The notes under the pieces are model-generated. The model did no database searches and was not told the DNA's origin. It saw only the letters and a program-made list of their open reading frames with translations. From Excoecaria cochinchinensis (taxonomy: Eukaryota; Streptophyta; Magnoliopsida; Malpighiales; Euphorbiaceae): a stretch of DNA of 64,000 nucleotides. The first letter of the stretch is position 1. Every line of letters begins with the position of its first letter. Of this stretch, positions 13,714-25,044 are shown piece after piece. Position numbers and translations under genes: made by a program. Where the stretch lies: positions 1 to 64,000 of the forward strand of contig CANTUQ010000301.1 in NCBI GenBank assembly GCA_947683425.1. The letters are read 5' to 3'.

Positions 13714-14043
13714 CAATAATTCAGGAAAACTCGATTGGAATAGCTACTGGAAGCTTGCCGTCGAGAATTGGTTTCGTCGAAATCCGACGAATTTTTACTG
13801 ATTTCCCTAGGGGTACCACTAGGGAAAATCACAAAAATCGAAAAATCGTAAAAAGTGGTTATATTATTGATCCGAGTCCAATAATTCAGGAAAACTCGAT
13901 TGGAATATCTACTAGAAGCTTGCCGTCGAGAATTGGTTTCGTCATAATCCGACGAATTTTGACGGATTTCCCTAGGGGTACCACTAGGGAAAATCACCAA
14001 AATCGAAAAATCGTAAAAAGTGTTGAAATTTTTTATCCGAGTC

Positions 14044-17000
14044 CAATAATTCAGGAAAACTCGATTGGAATAGCTACTGGAAGCTTGCCGTCAAGAATTG
14101 GGTTCGTCGGAATCCGACGAATTTTTACGGATTTCCCTAGGGGTACCACTATGGAAAATCACCGAAATCGAAAAATCGAAAAGAGTGGTGAAATTTTGAA
14201 TCCGAGTCAAGTAATTCAGGAAAACTCGATTGGAATAGCTACTGGAAGCTTGCTGGTCACAACGCATCGAGAATTGGCTTCGTCGGAATCCGACGAATTT
14301 TTACGGATTTCCCTAGGGGTACCACTAGGGAAAATGACCAAAATCGAAAAATCGTAAAAAGTGGTTAAACTTTTAATCCGAGTCCAATAATTCAGGAAAC
14401 CTCGATTGGAATAGCTACTGGAAGCTTGCCGGTCACAACGCATCGAGAATTGGTTTCGTCGGAATCCGACAAATTTTTACGGATTTCCCTAGGGAAAATC
14501 ACCAAAATCGAAAAATCGTAAAAACTGGTGAAATTTAGGATCCGAGTCCAATAATTCAGGAAAACTCGATTGGAATAGCTACTGGAAGCTTGCCGTCGAG
14601 AATTGGCTTCGTCGAAATCCGATAAATTTTTACGGATTTGCCTAGAGTACCACTACAGTAAATCAAAAAAATCGAAAAATCGTAAAAACTGGTGAAATTT
14701 TGGATCCAAATCAAATAATTCAGGAAAACTCGATTGGAATAGTTACTGGAAGCTTGCCGTCGAGAATTGATCTCGTCAGAATACGACGAATTTTTACGCA
14801 TTTTCTTATGGGTACCACTAGGAAAAATCACCAAAATCGAAAAATCGTAAAAAGTGGTGAAATTTTTGATCCGAGACCAATAATTCGGGAAAACTCGATT
14901 GGAATAGCTACTGGAAGCTTGCCGTCGAGAATTGGGTTCGTCGGAATCCGACGAATTTTTACGGATTTTCCTAGGGGTACCACTAGGGAAAATCACCAAA
15001 ATCGACAAATCGAAAAGAGTGGTGAAATTTTGAATCCGAGTCAAATAATTAAGGAAAACTCGATTGGAATAGCTACTAGAAGCTTGCCGGTCACAACGCA
15101 TCAAGAATTGGCTTTGTCGGAATCCGATGAATTTTTACGGATTTCCCTAGGGGTACCACTAGGGAAAATCACCAAAATCGAAAAATCTTAAAAAGTGGTG
15201 AAACTTTTAATCCGAGTCTAATAATTCAGGAAACCTCGATTGGAATAGCTACTGGAAGCTTGCCGGTCGCAACGCATTGAGAATTGGTTTCGTCGGAATC
15301 CGACGAATTTTTACGGATTTCCCTAGGAAAAATAACCAAAATCGAAAAATCGTAAAAAGTGGTGAAATTTTGGATCCGAGTCCAATAATTCAGGAAAATT
15401 CGATTGGAATAGTTACTGGAAGCTTGCCGTCGAGAATTGGTTTCGTCAAAATTCGACAAATTTTTATGGATTTCCCTAGGGGTACCAATAGGGAAAATCA
15501 CAAAAATCGAAAAATCGTAAAAATTGGTGAAATTTTTTATCCGAGTCCAATAATTGAGGAAAACTCGATTGGAATAGCTACTGGAAGCTTACCGTCGAGA
15601 ATTGGATTCGTCGGAATTCGACGAATTTTTACGGACTTCTCTAGGGGTACTAATAGGAAAAATCACAAAAATCGAAAAATCGTAAAAAGTATTGAAATTT
15701 TGGATCCGAGTCCAATAATTAAGGAAAACTCAATTGGAATAGCTACTGGAAACTTGCCGTCGAGAATTGGTTTCGTCGGAATCCGACGAATTTTTACGGA
15801 TTTCCCTAGAGTACCACTAGGGTAAATCACAAAAATCGAAAAATCGTAAAAACTGGTGAAATTTTTGATCCGAGTCCAATAATTCAAGAAAACTCGATTG
15901 GAATTTTTATTGGAAGCTTGCCGTCGAGAATTGGTTTTCGTCAGAATCCGACAAATTTTTACGGATTTCCCTAGGGGTACCACTAGGGAAAATAACCAAA
16001 ATCGAAAAATCGTAAAAAGTGGTGAAATTTTGGATCTGAGTCCAATAATTCGGGAAAACTCGATTGGAATAGCTACTGGAAGCTTGCCATCGAGAATTGG
16101 GTTCGTCGGAATCCGACGAATTTTTACGGATTTCACTAGGGGTACCACTAGGGAAAATCACCAAAATGGAAAAATCGAAAAGAGTGGTGAAATTTTGAAT
16201 CCGAGTCCAATAATTCAGGAAAACTCGATTGGAATTACTACTGGAAGCTTGTCGGTCACAACGTATCGAGAATTGGGTTCGTCGGAATCCGACGAATTTT
16301 TACGGATTTTCCTAGGGGTACCACTAGGGAAAATCACCAAAATCGAAAAATCATAAAAAGTGGTGAAATTTTGAATCCGAGTCAAATAATTCAGGAAAAC
16401 TCGATGGAAGAGCTACTGGAAGTTTGCCGGCCACAATGCATCGAGAATTGGCTTCGTCGAAATCCGACGAATTTTTACGGATTTCCCTAGCGAAAATCAC
16501 CAAAATCGAAAAATCGTAAAAAGTGGTGAAATTTTTAATCCGAGTCCAATAATTCAGGAAACCTCAATTGGAATAGCTACTGGAAGCTTGCCGGTCACAA
16601 TGTATCGAGAATTGGCTTCGTCGAAATCCGACGAATTTTTACGGATTTCCCTAGGGGTACCACTAGGGAAAATCACCAAAATCGAAAAATCGTAAAAAGT
16701 CGTGAAATTTTGAATTCGAGTCCAATAATTCAGGAAAACTCGATTGGAAGAGCTACTGGAAGTTTGCCGGTCGCAACGCATCGAGAATTGGCTTCGTCGG
16801 AATCCGACGAATTTTTACGGATTTCCCTAGGGAAAATCACCAAAATCGAAAAATCGTAAAAAGTGGTGAAATTTAGGATCCGAGTCCAATAATTAAGGAA
16901 AACTTGATTGGAATAGCTACTGGAAGCCTGCCGTCGAGAATTGGCTTCGTCGGAATCCGACGAATTTTTACGGATTTTCCTAGGGGGTACCACTAGGGAA

Positions 17001-17228
17001 AATCACAAAAATCGAAAAATCGAAAAAAGTGATGAAATTTTGAATACGAGTCAATTAATTCAGGAAAGCTCGATTGGAATAGCTACTGGAAGCTTGTCGG
17101 TCACAACGCATCAAGAATTGAATTAGTCGGAATCCGACGAATTTTAACGGATTTCCATAGGGGTACCACTAGGGAAAATCACCAAAATCGAAAAATCGTA
17201 AAAAGTGGTGAAATTTTTGATCCGAGTC
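14044..17228. repeat. Monomeric satellite, mixed subtypes
   Basis: About nineteen monomers of S, L and 12-bp-deleted forms, with no gene or unique DNA. It contains early examples of a linked subtype: CTAGAGTACCACTAGGGTAAATC together with TAAAAACTGG and often ATAGTTACTGG (for example near 15808, and a decayed form near 14643). This subtype recurs across the rest of the window. Some monomers show a diverged palindromic core, such as GGTACTAATAGG near 15645. Confidence 0.88.
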
Positions 17229-17556
17229 CAATAATTCAGGAAAACTTGATTGGAATAGCTACTGGAAGTTTGCCGTCGAGAATTGCATTCGTCGGAATCC
17301 GACAAATTTTTACGGATTTCCCTAGAGTACCACTAGGGTAAATCACCAAAATCGAAAAATCGTAAAAACTGGTGAAATTTTGGATCCGAGTCCAATAATT
17401 CAGGAAAACTTGATTGGAATAGCTACTGGAAGTTTGCCGTCGAGAATTGCATTCGTCGGAATCCGACAAATTTTTACGGATTTCCCTAGACTACCACTAG
17501 GGTAAATCACCAAAATCGAAAAATCGTAAAAACTGGTGAAATTTTGGATCCGAGTC
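17229..17556. repeat. Near-identical adjacent monomer pair (2 x 164 bp)
   Basis: Two adjacent 164-bp S-type monomers, 17229-17392 and 17393-17556. Comparing them base by base I find a single clear difference, CTAGAGTACC versus CTAGACTACC, in the body of the monomer; the preceding junctions differ (TTTTTGATCC versus TTTTGGATCC). Both carry AACTTGATTGG, AAGTTTGCCG, GAATTGCATTCG and the TAGGGTAAATC/AAAAACTGG subtype marks. This is the clearest single-monomer tandem duplication in the window. Confidence 0.93.
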
Positions 17557-18227
17557 CAATAATTCAGTAAAACTCGATTGGGATAGTTACTGGAAGCTTG
17601 CCGTCGAGAATTGGATTCGTCGGAATCCGACGAATTTTTACCGATTTCCCTAGGGGTACCACTAGGGAAAATCACAAAAATCGAAAAATCGAAAAAAGTG
17701 GTGAAATTTTTAATCCGAGTCCAATAATTCAGGAAAACTCGATTGGAATAGCTACTGGAAGCTTGCCGGTCACAACGCATCGAGAATTGGCTTCGGCGAA
17801 ATCCAACGATATTTAACGGATTTCCCTAGGGGTGCCACTAAGGAAAATCACAAAAATCGAAAAATCGTAAAAAGTTGTGAAATTTTTAATCCGAGTCAAA
17901 TAATTCAGGAAAACTCGATTGGAATAGCTACTGGAAACTTGCCATCGAGAATTGGCTTCGCCGAAATCCGACGAATTTTTATGGATTTCCCTAGGGGTAC
18001 CACTAGGTAAAATCACTAAAATCGAAAAATCGTTAAAAGTGTTGAAATTTTGGATCCGAGTCCAATAATTCGGGAAAACTCGATTGGAATAGCTACTGGA
18101 AGCTTGCCATCGAGAATTGGCTTCGTCGAAATCCGACGAATTTTTACGGATTTCCCTAGGGGTACCACTAGGGATAATCACAAAAATTGAAAAATCGTAA
18201 AAAGTAGTGAAATTTTTAATCCGAGTC
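17557..18227. repeat. 671-bp duplicated segment, copy 1
   Basis: Four monomers that recur at 18722-19392 with a constant offset of 1165 bp. Shared rare variants are ATCCAACGATATTTAACGG, GGGGTGCCACTA, AAGTTGTGAAA, CTTCGCCGAAATCC and TCGTTAAAAGTGTTG. Constant offset and shared private variants show duplication of the block rather than chance similarity among monomers. Confidence 0.9.
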
Positions 18228-18721
18228 CAATAATTCAGGAAACCTCAATTGGAATAGCTACTGGAAGCTTGCCGGTCACAACGCATCGAGAATTGGTTTC
18301 GTCGGAATCCGATGAATTTTTACGGATTTCCCTAGGGAAAATCACCAAAATCGAAAAATCGTAAAAACTGGTGAAATTTTTGATCCGAGTCCAATAATTC
18401 AGGAAAACTCGATTGGAATAGTTACTGGAAGCTTGCCGCTGAGAATTGGTTTCGTCAGAATTCGACGAATTTTTACGGATTTCCCAAGGGGTACCACTAG
18501 GGAAAATCACCAAAATTGAAAAATCGTAAAAAGTGGTGAAATTTTGGATCCGAGTCCAATAATTCAGGAAAACTCGATTAGAATAGCTACTGGAAGCTTG
18601 CCGTCGAGAATTGGATTCGTCGGAATCCGAAAAATTTTTACGGATTTCCCTAGGGGTACCACTAGGGAAAATCACCAAAATCGAAAAATCGTAAAAAGTG
18701 GTGAAATTTTTGATCCGAGTC
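18228..18721. repeat. Three-monomer spacer between the 671-bp copies
   Basis: Ordinary satellite monomers separating the two copies of the 671-bp segment: a 12-bp-deleted L-type monomer followed by two S types. One carries TTGCCGCTGAGAATT in place of TTGCCGTCGAGAATT, and one has CCCAAGGGGTACC in the palindromic core. Nothing but satellite is present. Confidence 0.85.
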
Positions 18722-19392
18722 CAATAATTCGGGAAAACTCGATTGGAATAGATACTGGAAGCTTGCCGTCGAGAATTGGATTCGTCGGAATCCGACGAAT
18801 TTTTACGGATTTCCCTAGGGGTACCACTAGGGAAAATCACAAAAATCGAAAAATCGAAAAAAGTGGTGAAATTTTGAATCCGAGTCCAATAATTCAGGAA
18901 AACTCGATTGGAATAGCTACTGGAAGCTTGCCGGTCACAACGCATCGAGAATTGGCTTCGGCGGAATCCAACGATATTTAACGGATTTCCCTAGGGGTGC
19001 CACTAGGAAAAATCACAAAAATCTAAAAATCGTAAAAAGTTGTGAAATTTTTAATCCGAGTCAAATAATTCAGGAAAACTCGATTGGAATAGCTACTGGA
19101 AACTTGCCATCGAGAATTGGCTTCGCCGAAATCCGACGAATTTTTATGGATTTCCCTAGGGGTACCACTAGGGAAAATCACTAAAATCGAAAAATCGTTA
19201 AAAGTGTTGAAATTTTGGATCCGAGTCCAATAATTCGGGAAAACTCGATTGGAATAGCTACTGGAAGCTTGCCATCGAGAATTGGCTTCGTCGAAATCCG
19301 ACGAATTTTTACGGATTTCCCTAGGGGTACCACTAGGGAAAATCACCAAAATTGAAAAATCGTAAAAAGTGTTGAAATTTTTGATCCGAGTC
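18722..19392. repeat. 671-bp duplicated segment, copy 2
   Basis: Counterpart of 17557-18227 at an offset of 1165 bp, with the same unusual ATCCAACGATATTTAACGG and GGGGTGCCACTA monomer at about 18966. A few substitutions separate the copies (for example GGCGGAATCC versus GGCGAAATCC, and AAAATCTAAAAATCG near 19017). Confidence 0.9.
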
Positions 19393-19451
19393 CAATAATT
19401 CGGGAAAACTCGATTGGAATAGCTACTGGAAGCTTGCCGTCGAGAATTGGG

Positions 19452-19470
19452 TTCGTCGGAATCCGACGAA
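19452..19470. repeat. 19-bp dyad TTCGTCGG-A-type, present in most monomers
   Basis: TTCGTCGGAATCCGACGAA has 9-bp perfectly complementary arms around one central base. It is the consensus form in both S and L monomers; many copies have a single mismatch (for example TTCGTCGAAATCC or TTCGTCAGAATCC). Its centre lies about 32 bp from the centre of the GGTACC palindrome, close to three helical turns, placing the two dyads on a similar face of the DNA. A protein-binding role is a hypothesis. Confidence 0.8.
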
Positions 19471-19503
19471 TTTTTACGGATTTCCCTAGAGGTACCACTA
19501 GGG

Positions 19504-19542
19504 AAAATCACCAAAATCGAAAAATCGTAAAAAGTGGTGAAA
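19504..19542. other. Phased A-tract segment of the monomer (example)
   Basis: Runs of three to five A begin at 19504, 19513, 19520, 19529 and 19540, spaced 9, 7, 9 and 11 bp, close to one helical turn on average. This segment is present in nearly every monomer and contains CAAAA motifs. Phased A-tracts are known to bend DNA and are common in satellites; actual curvature here is predicted, not shown. Confidence 0.65.
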
Positions 19543-22500
19543 TTTTGAATCCGAGTCCAATAATTCAGAAAACCTCGATTGGAATAGCAACTGGAAGCTT
19601 GCCGTCGAGAATTGGGTTCGTCGGAATCCGACGAATTTTTACGGATTTTCCTAGGGGTACCACTAGGGAAAATCACCAAAATCGAAAAATCGTAAAAAGT
19701 GGTGAAATTTTGAATCCGAGTCCAATAATTCAGGAAAACTCGTTTGGAATAGCTACTGGAAGCTTGCCAGTCACAACGCATCGAGAATTGGCTACGTCGG
19801 AATCTGACGAATTTTTACGGATTTCACTAGGGAAAATCACCAAAATCGTAAAAAGTGATGAATTTTTTGATCTGAGTCCAATAATTCAGGAAAACTCGAT
19901 TGGAATAGCTACTGGAAGCTTGCCGTCGAGAATTGGGTTCGTCGGAATCCGACAAATTTTTACGGATTTCCGTAGGGGTATCACTAGGGAAAATCACAAA
20001 AATCGAAAAATCGAAAAAAGTGGTGAAATTTTGAATCCGAGTCCAATAATTCAGGAAAACTCGATTGGAATAGCTACTGCAAGCTTGCCGGTCATAACGC
20101 ATCGAGAATTGGCTTCATCGAAATCCGACGAATTTTTACGGATTTCCCTAGGGGTACCACTAGGGAAAATCACCAAAATCGAAAAATCGAAAAAAGTGGT
20201 GAAATTTTGAATTCGAGTCCAATAATTTAGGAAAACTCGATAAGAATAGCTGCTGGAAGCTTACCGGTCACAACACATCGAGAATTGGCTTCGTCAGAAT
20301 CCGACGAATTTTTACGGATTTCCCTAGGGGTACCACTAGGGAAAATCACCAAAATCTAAAAATCGTAAAAAGTGGTGAAATTTTGAATCCGAGTCCAATA
20401 ATTCAGAAAAAATCGATTGGAATAACTACTGGAAGCTTGCAAGTCACAACGCGTCGAGAATTGGCTTCGTTGGAATCCGAAAAATTTTTACGGATTTCAC
20501 TAGGGAAATTCACAAAAATCGTAAAAAGTGCTGAATTTTTTGATCCGAGTCCAATAATTCAGGAAAACTCGATTGGAATAACTACTGGAAGCTTTCCGTC
20601 GAGAATTGGGTTCGTCGAAATCCGACGAATTTTTACGGATTTCCCTAGGGGTACCACTAGGGAAAATCACCAAAATCGAAAAATCGAAAAAGTGTTGAAA
20701 TTTATTAATCCGAGTCCAATAATTCAGTAAAACTCGATTGGAATAGCTACTGGAAGCTTGCCGGTCACAACGCATCGAGAATTGGCTTCGTCGGAATCCG
20801 ACGAATTTTTATGGATTTCCCTAGGGGTACCACTAGGGAAAATCACCAATATCGAAAAATCGTTAAAAGTGGTGAAATTTTGGATCCGAGTCCAATAATT
20901 CAGGAAAACTCGATTGGAATAGTTACTGGAAGCTTGCCATCGAGAATTGATTTCGTCAGAATCCGACGAATTTTTACGTATTTCCTTAGGGGTACCACTA
21001 GGGAAAATCACCAAAATCGAAAAATCGTAAAAAGTGGTGAAATTTTGGATCCGAGTCCAATAATTCAGGAAAACTCGATTGGAATAGCTACTGGAAGCTT
21101 GCCGTCGAGAATTGGGTTCGTCGAAATCCGGCGAATTTTTACGGATTTCCCTAAGGGTACGACTAGGGAAAATCACCAAAATCGAAAAATCGTAAAAAGT
21201 GGTGAAATTTTGAATACGATTCCAATAATTCAGGAAAACTCGATTGGAATAGCTATTGGAAGCTTGCCGTCGAGAATTGGGTTCGTTGGAATCCGACAAA
21301 TTTTTACGGATTTCCCTAGGGGTACCACTAGGGAAAATCACCAAAATCGAAAAATCGTAAAAAGTTTTGAAATTTTTAATCCGAGTCCAATAATTCAGGA
21401 AAACTAGATTGGAATAGCTACTGGCAGCTTGCCAGTCACAACAAATCGAGAATTGGCTACGTCGGAATCCGACGAATTTTTACGGATTTCACTAGGGAAA
21501 ATCACCAAAATCGTAAAAAGTGGTGAATTTTTTGATCCGAGTCCAATAATTCAGGAAAACTCGATTGGAATAGCTACTGGAAGCTTGCCGTCGAGAATTA
21601 GGTTCGTCGGAATCCGACGAATTTTTACGGATTTCCCTAGGGGTACCATTAGGGAAAATCACAAAAATCGAAAAATCGAAAAAAGTGGTGAAATTTTGAA
21701 TTCGAGTCCAATAATTTAGGAAAACTCGATTGGAATAGCTACTTGAACCTTGCTGGTCACAACGCATCGAGAATTGGCTTCATCAAAATCCGACGAATTT
21801 TTACGGATTTCCCTAGGGGTACCACTAGGGAAAATCACCAAAATCGAAAAATCGAAAAAAGTGGTGAAATTTTGAATCCGAGTCCAATAATTCAGGAAAA
21901 CTCGATTGGAATAGCTACTTGAAGCTTGCCATCGAGAATTGGTTTCGTCGAAATCCGACGAATTTTTATGGATTTCCCTAGGGGTACCACTAGGGAAAAT
22001 CACCAGAATCGTAAAAAGTGTTGAAATTTTGGATCCGAATCCAATAATTCAGGAAAACTCGATGGAAATAGCTACTGGAAGCTTGCCGTCGAGAATTGGT
22101 TTCATCGGAATCCGAAGAATTTTTACGGATTTTCCTAGGGTACCACTAGGGTAAATCACCAAAATCGAAAAATCGTAAAAACTGGTGAAATTTTTGATCC
22201 GAGTCCAATAATTCAGGAAAACTCGATTGGAATAGTTACTGGAAGCTTGCCATCGAGAATTGGTTTCGTCAGAATCCAACATATTTTTACGGATTTCCCT
22301 AGGGGTACCACTAGGAAAAATCACCAAAATCGAAATATCGTAAAAAGTGGTGAAATTTTGGATCCGAGTCCAATAATTCAGGAAAACTCGATTGGAATAG
22401 CTACTGGAAGCTTGCCGTCGAGAATTGGGTTCATCGGAATCCGACGAATTTTTACGGATTTTCCTATGGGTACCACTAGGTAAAATAACCAAAATCGAAA

Positions 22501-22700
22501 AATCGTAAAAAGTGGTGAAATTTTGAATTCGAGTCCAATAATTCAGGAAAACTCGATTGGAATAGCTACTGGAAGCTTGTCGTCGAGAATTGGGTTTGTC
22601 GGAATCCGACGAATTTTTACGGATTTCCCTTGGGATACCACTAGGGAAAATCACCAAAATCGAAAAATCATAAAAAGTGGTGAAATTTTGAATCCGAGTC

Positions 22701-23373
22701 CAATAATTCAGGAAAACTTGATTCGAATAGCTGCTGGAAGCTTGCCGGTCACAACACATCGATAATTGGCTTCGTCAGAATCCGACGAATTTTTACGGAT
22801 TTCTCTAGGGGTACCACTAGGGAAAATCACCAAAATTGAAAAATCGTAAAAAGTGGTGAAATTTTGAATCCGAGTCCAATAATTCAGGAAAACTCGACAG
22901 GAATAGCTACTGGAAGCTTGCCAGTCACAACGCATCGAGAATTGGCTTCGTCGGAATCCGACGAATTTTTACGGATTTCACTAGGAAAAATCACCAAAAT
23001 CGTAAAAAGTGGTGAATGTTTTGATCCGAGTCCAATAATTCAGGAAAACTCGATTGGAATAGCTACTGGAAGCTTGCCGTCGAGAAATGGGTTCGTCGGA
23101 ATCCGACGAATTTTTACGGATTTCCCTAGGGGTACCACTAGGGAAAATCACCAAAATCGAAAAATCGAAAAAAGTGTTGAAATTTTGAATCCGAGTCCAA
23201 TAATTCAGGAAAACTCGATTGGAATAGCTACTGGAAGCTTGCCGGTCACAACGCATCGAGAATTGGCTTCATCGAAATCCGACGAATTTTTACGGATTTC
23301 CCTAGGGGTACCACTAGGGAAAATCACCAAAATCGAAAAATCGAAAAAAGTGGTGAAATTTTGAATCTGAGTC
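22701..23373. repeat. 673-bp four-monomer tandem, copy 1
   Basis: Monomers of 176, 156, 165 and 176 bp (starts 22701, 22877, 23033, 23198), repeated directly at 23374. The shared set includes TTGATTCGAATAGCTGCTGG, the doubly deleted L monomer, TCGAGAAATGGGTTCG and AAAATCGAAAAAAGTGTTG. The same pair of units is present again inside block C copy 2, so this tandem predates the block C duplication. Confidence 0.93.
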
Positions 23374-24046
23374 CAATAATTCAGGAAAACTTGATTCGAA
23401 TAGCTGCTGGAAGCTTGCCGGTCACAACACATCGAGAATTGGCTTCGTCAGAATCCGACGAATTTTTACGGATTTCTCTAGGGGTACCACTAGGGAAAAT
23501 CACCAAAATCGAAAAATCGTAAAAAGTGGTGAAATTTTGAATCCGAGTCGAATAATTCAGGAAAACTCGATTGGAATAGCTACTGGAAGCTTGCTAGTCA
23601 CAACGCATCGAGAATTGGCTTCGTCGGAATCCGACGAATTTTTACGGATTTCACTAGGGAAAATCACCAAAATCGTAAAAAGTGGTGAATTTTTTGATCC
23701 GAGTCCAATAATTCAGGAAAACTCGATTGGAATAGCTACTGCAAGCTTGCCGTCGAGAAATGGGTTCGTCGGAATCCGACGAATTTTTACGGATTTCCCT
23801 AGGGGTACCACTAGGGAAAATCACCAAAATCGAAAAATCGAAAAAAGTGTTGAAATTTTGAATCCGAGTCCAATAATTCAGGAAAACTCGATTGGAATAG
23901 CTACTGGAAGCTTGCCGGTCACAACGCATCGAGAATTGGCTTCGTCGGAATCCGACGAATTTTTACGGATTTCCCTAGGGGTACCACTAGGGAAAATCAC
24001 CAAAATCGAAAAATCGTTAAAAGTGGTGAAATTTTGGATCCGAGTC
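23374..24046. repeat. 673-bp four-monomer tandem, copy 2
   Basis: Direct repeat of 22701-23373 with monomer starts 23374, 23550, 23706 and 23871. It differs by scattered substitutions such as CTACTGCAAGC and GAGTCGAATAATTC. The order L, doubly deleted L, S, L is conserved exactly. Confidence 0.93.
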
Positions 24047-25044
24047 CAATAATTCAGGAAAACTCGATTGGAATAGCTACTGGAAGCTTGCCATCGAGAA
24101 TTGGCTTCGTCGTAATCCGACGAATTTTTACGGATTTCCCTAGGGGTACTACTAGGGAAAATCACCAAAATCGAAAAATCGTAAAAAGTGTTGAAATTTT
24201 GGATCCGAGTCCAATAATTCAGGAAATCTCGATGGGAATAGCTACTGGAAGCTTGCCACCGAGAATTGGGTTCGTCGGAATCCGACGAATTTTTACGGAT
24301 TTTCCTAGGGGTACCACTAGGGAAAATCACCAAAATCGAAAAATCATAAAAAGTGGTGAAATTTTAAATCTGAGTCCAATAATTCAGGAAAACTCGATTG
24401 GAATAGCTATTGGAAGCTTGTCGGTCACAACGCATCGAGAATTGGGTTCATCGGAATCCGACGAATTTTTACGGATTTCCCTTGGGGTACCACTAGGGAA
24501 AATCACCAAAATCGAAAAATCGTAAAAAGTGGTGAAATTTTGAATCCGAGTCGAATAATTCAGGAAAACTCGATTGGAATAGCTACTGGAAGCTTGCCAG
24601 TCACAACGCATCGAGAATTGGCTACGTTGGAATCCGACGAATTTTTACGGATTTCACTAGGGAAAATCACCAAAATCGTAAAAAGTGGTGAATTTTTTGA
24701 TCCGAGTCCAATAATTCAGGAAAACTCGATTGGAATAGCTACTGGAAGCTTGCCGTCGAGAATTGGGTTCGTCGGAATCCGACGAATTTTTATGGATTTC
24801 CCTAGGGGTACCCCTAGGGAAAATCACCAAAATCGAAAAATCGAAAAAAGTGTTGAAAAATCCGAATCCAATAATTCAGGAAAACTCGATTGGAATAGCT
24901 ATTGGAAGCTTGTCGGTCACAACGCATCGAGAATTGGGTTCGTCGGAATCCGATGAATTTTTACGGATTTCCCTTGGGGTACCACTAGGAAAAATCACCA
25001 AAATCGAAAAATCGAAAAAAGTGGTGAAATTTCGAATCTGAGTC

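Larger units (their letters stand above)
9135..14043. repeat. Segmental duplication block A, copy 2 (about 4.9 kb)
   Basis: Counterpart of 2230-6772, about 366 bp longer. The main cause is a four-monomer tandem duplication (12350-13031 and 13032-13713) that exists only once in copy 1. Shared landmarks include CCTAGCGGTACC with AGGAAAAATCG lacking one A-rich unit (2331 and 9231), TACAATAATTTAAGAAAACTAG (2891 and 9796), ACCTAAATCG (3021 and 9926), ACTGGAAGGTTGTC (3101 and 10171), and GGGATCCGAGACCAATAATTC in the 3396 and 10631 regions. Confidence 0.85.
19393..21543. repeat. Monomeric satellite with repeated L/156/S groups
   Basis: About thirteen monomers without foreign sequence. Doubly deleted L monomers (lacking the 12-bp and 8-bp pieces, with GTGATGAATTTTTTGATC or GTGCTGAATTTTTTGATC) appear near 19820 and 20510. 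They are followed by an S monomer and a full L monomer, the same order later amplified as the 673-bp unit at 22701-24046. The longest open frames of the window (about 250 codons on each strand, within 19023-20210) lie here because S monomers are consecutive and in phase. Confidence 0.87.
21544..25044. repeat. Segmental duplication block C, copy 1 (3501 bp)
   Basis: The monomer order and private variants match 26855-30348. The offset is 5311 bp from 21544 to about 24150 and 5304 bp from about 24200 to 25044. The 7-bp change is explained by one extra base (GTTCAAAATTTTG near 29161) and an 8-bp loss in the A-rich segment near 29483. Landmarks include CCAACATATTTTTACGG, AATCGAAATATCG, CTTGCCACCGAGAATT and CTAGGGGTACCCCTAGGG at about 24800. 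It contains the nested 673-bp tandem. Confidence 0.92.

Noticed and set aside
19449..19470. CENP-B box in the CTTCGTCGGAATCCGA segment
   Set aside because: It matches the TTCG....A..C part of the mammalian 17-bp consensus but not the CGGG end (it has CCGA). The match is explained by the internal dyad, so I treat it as coincidence.
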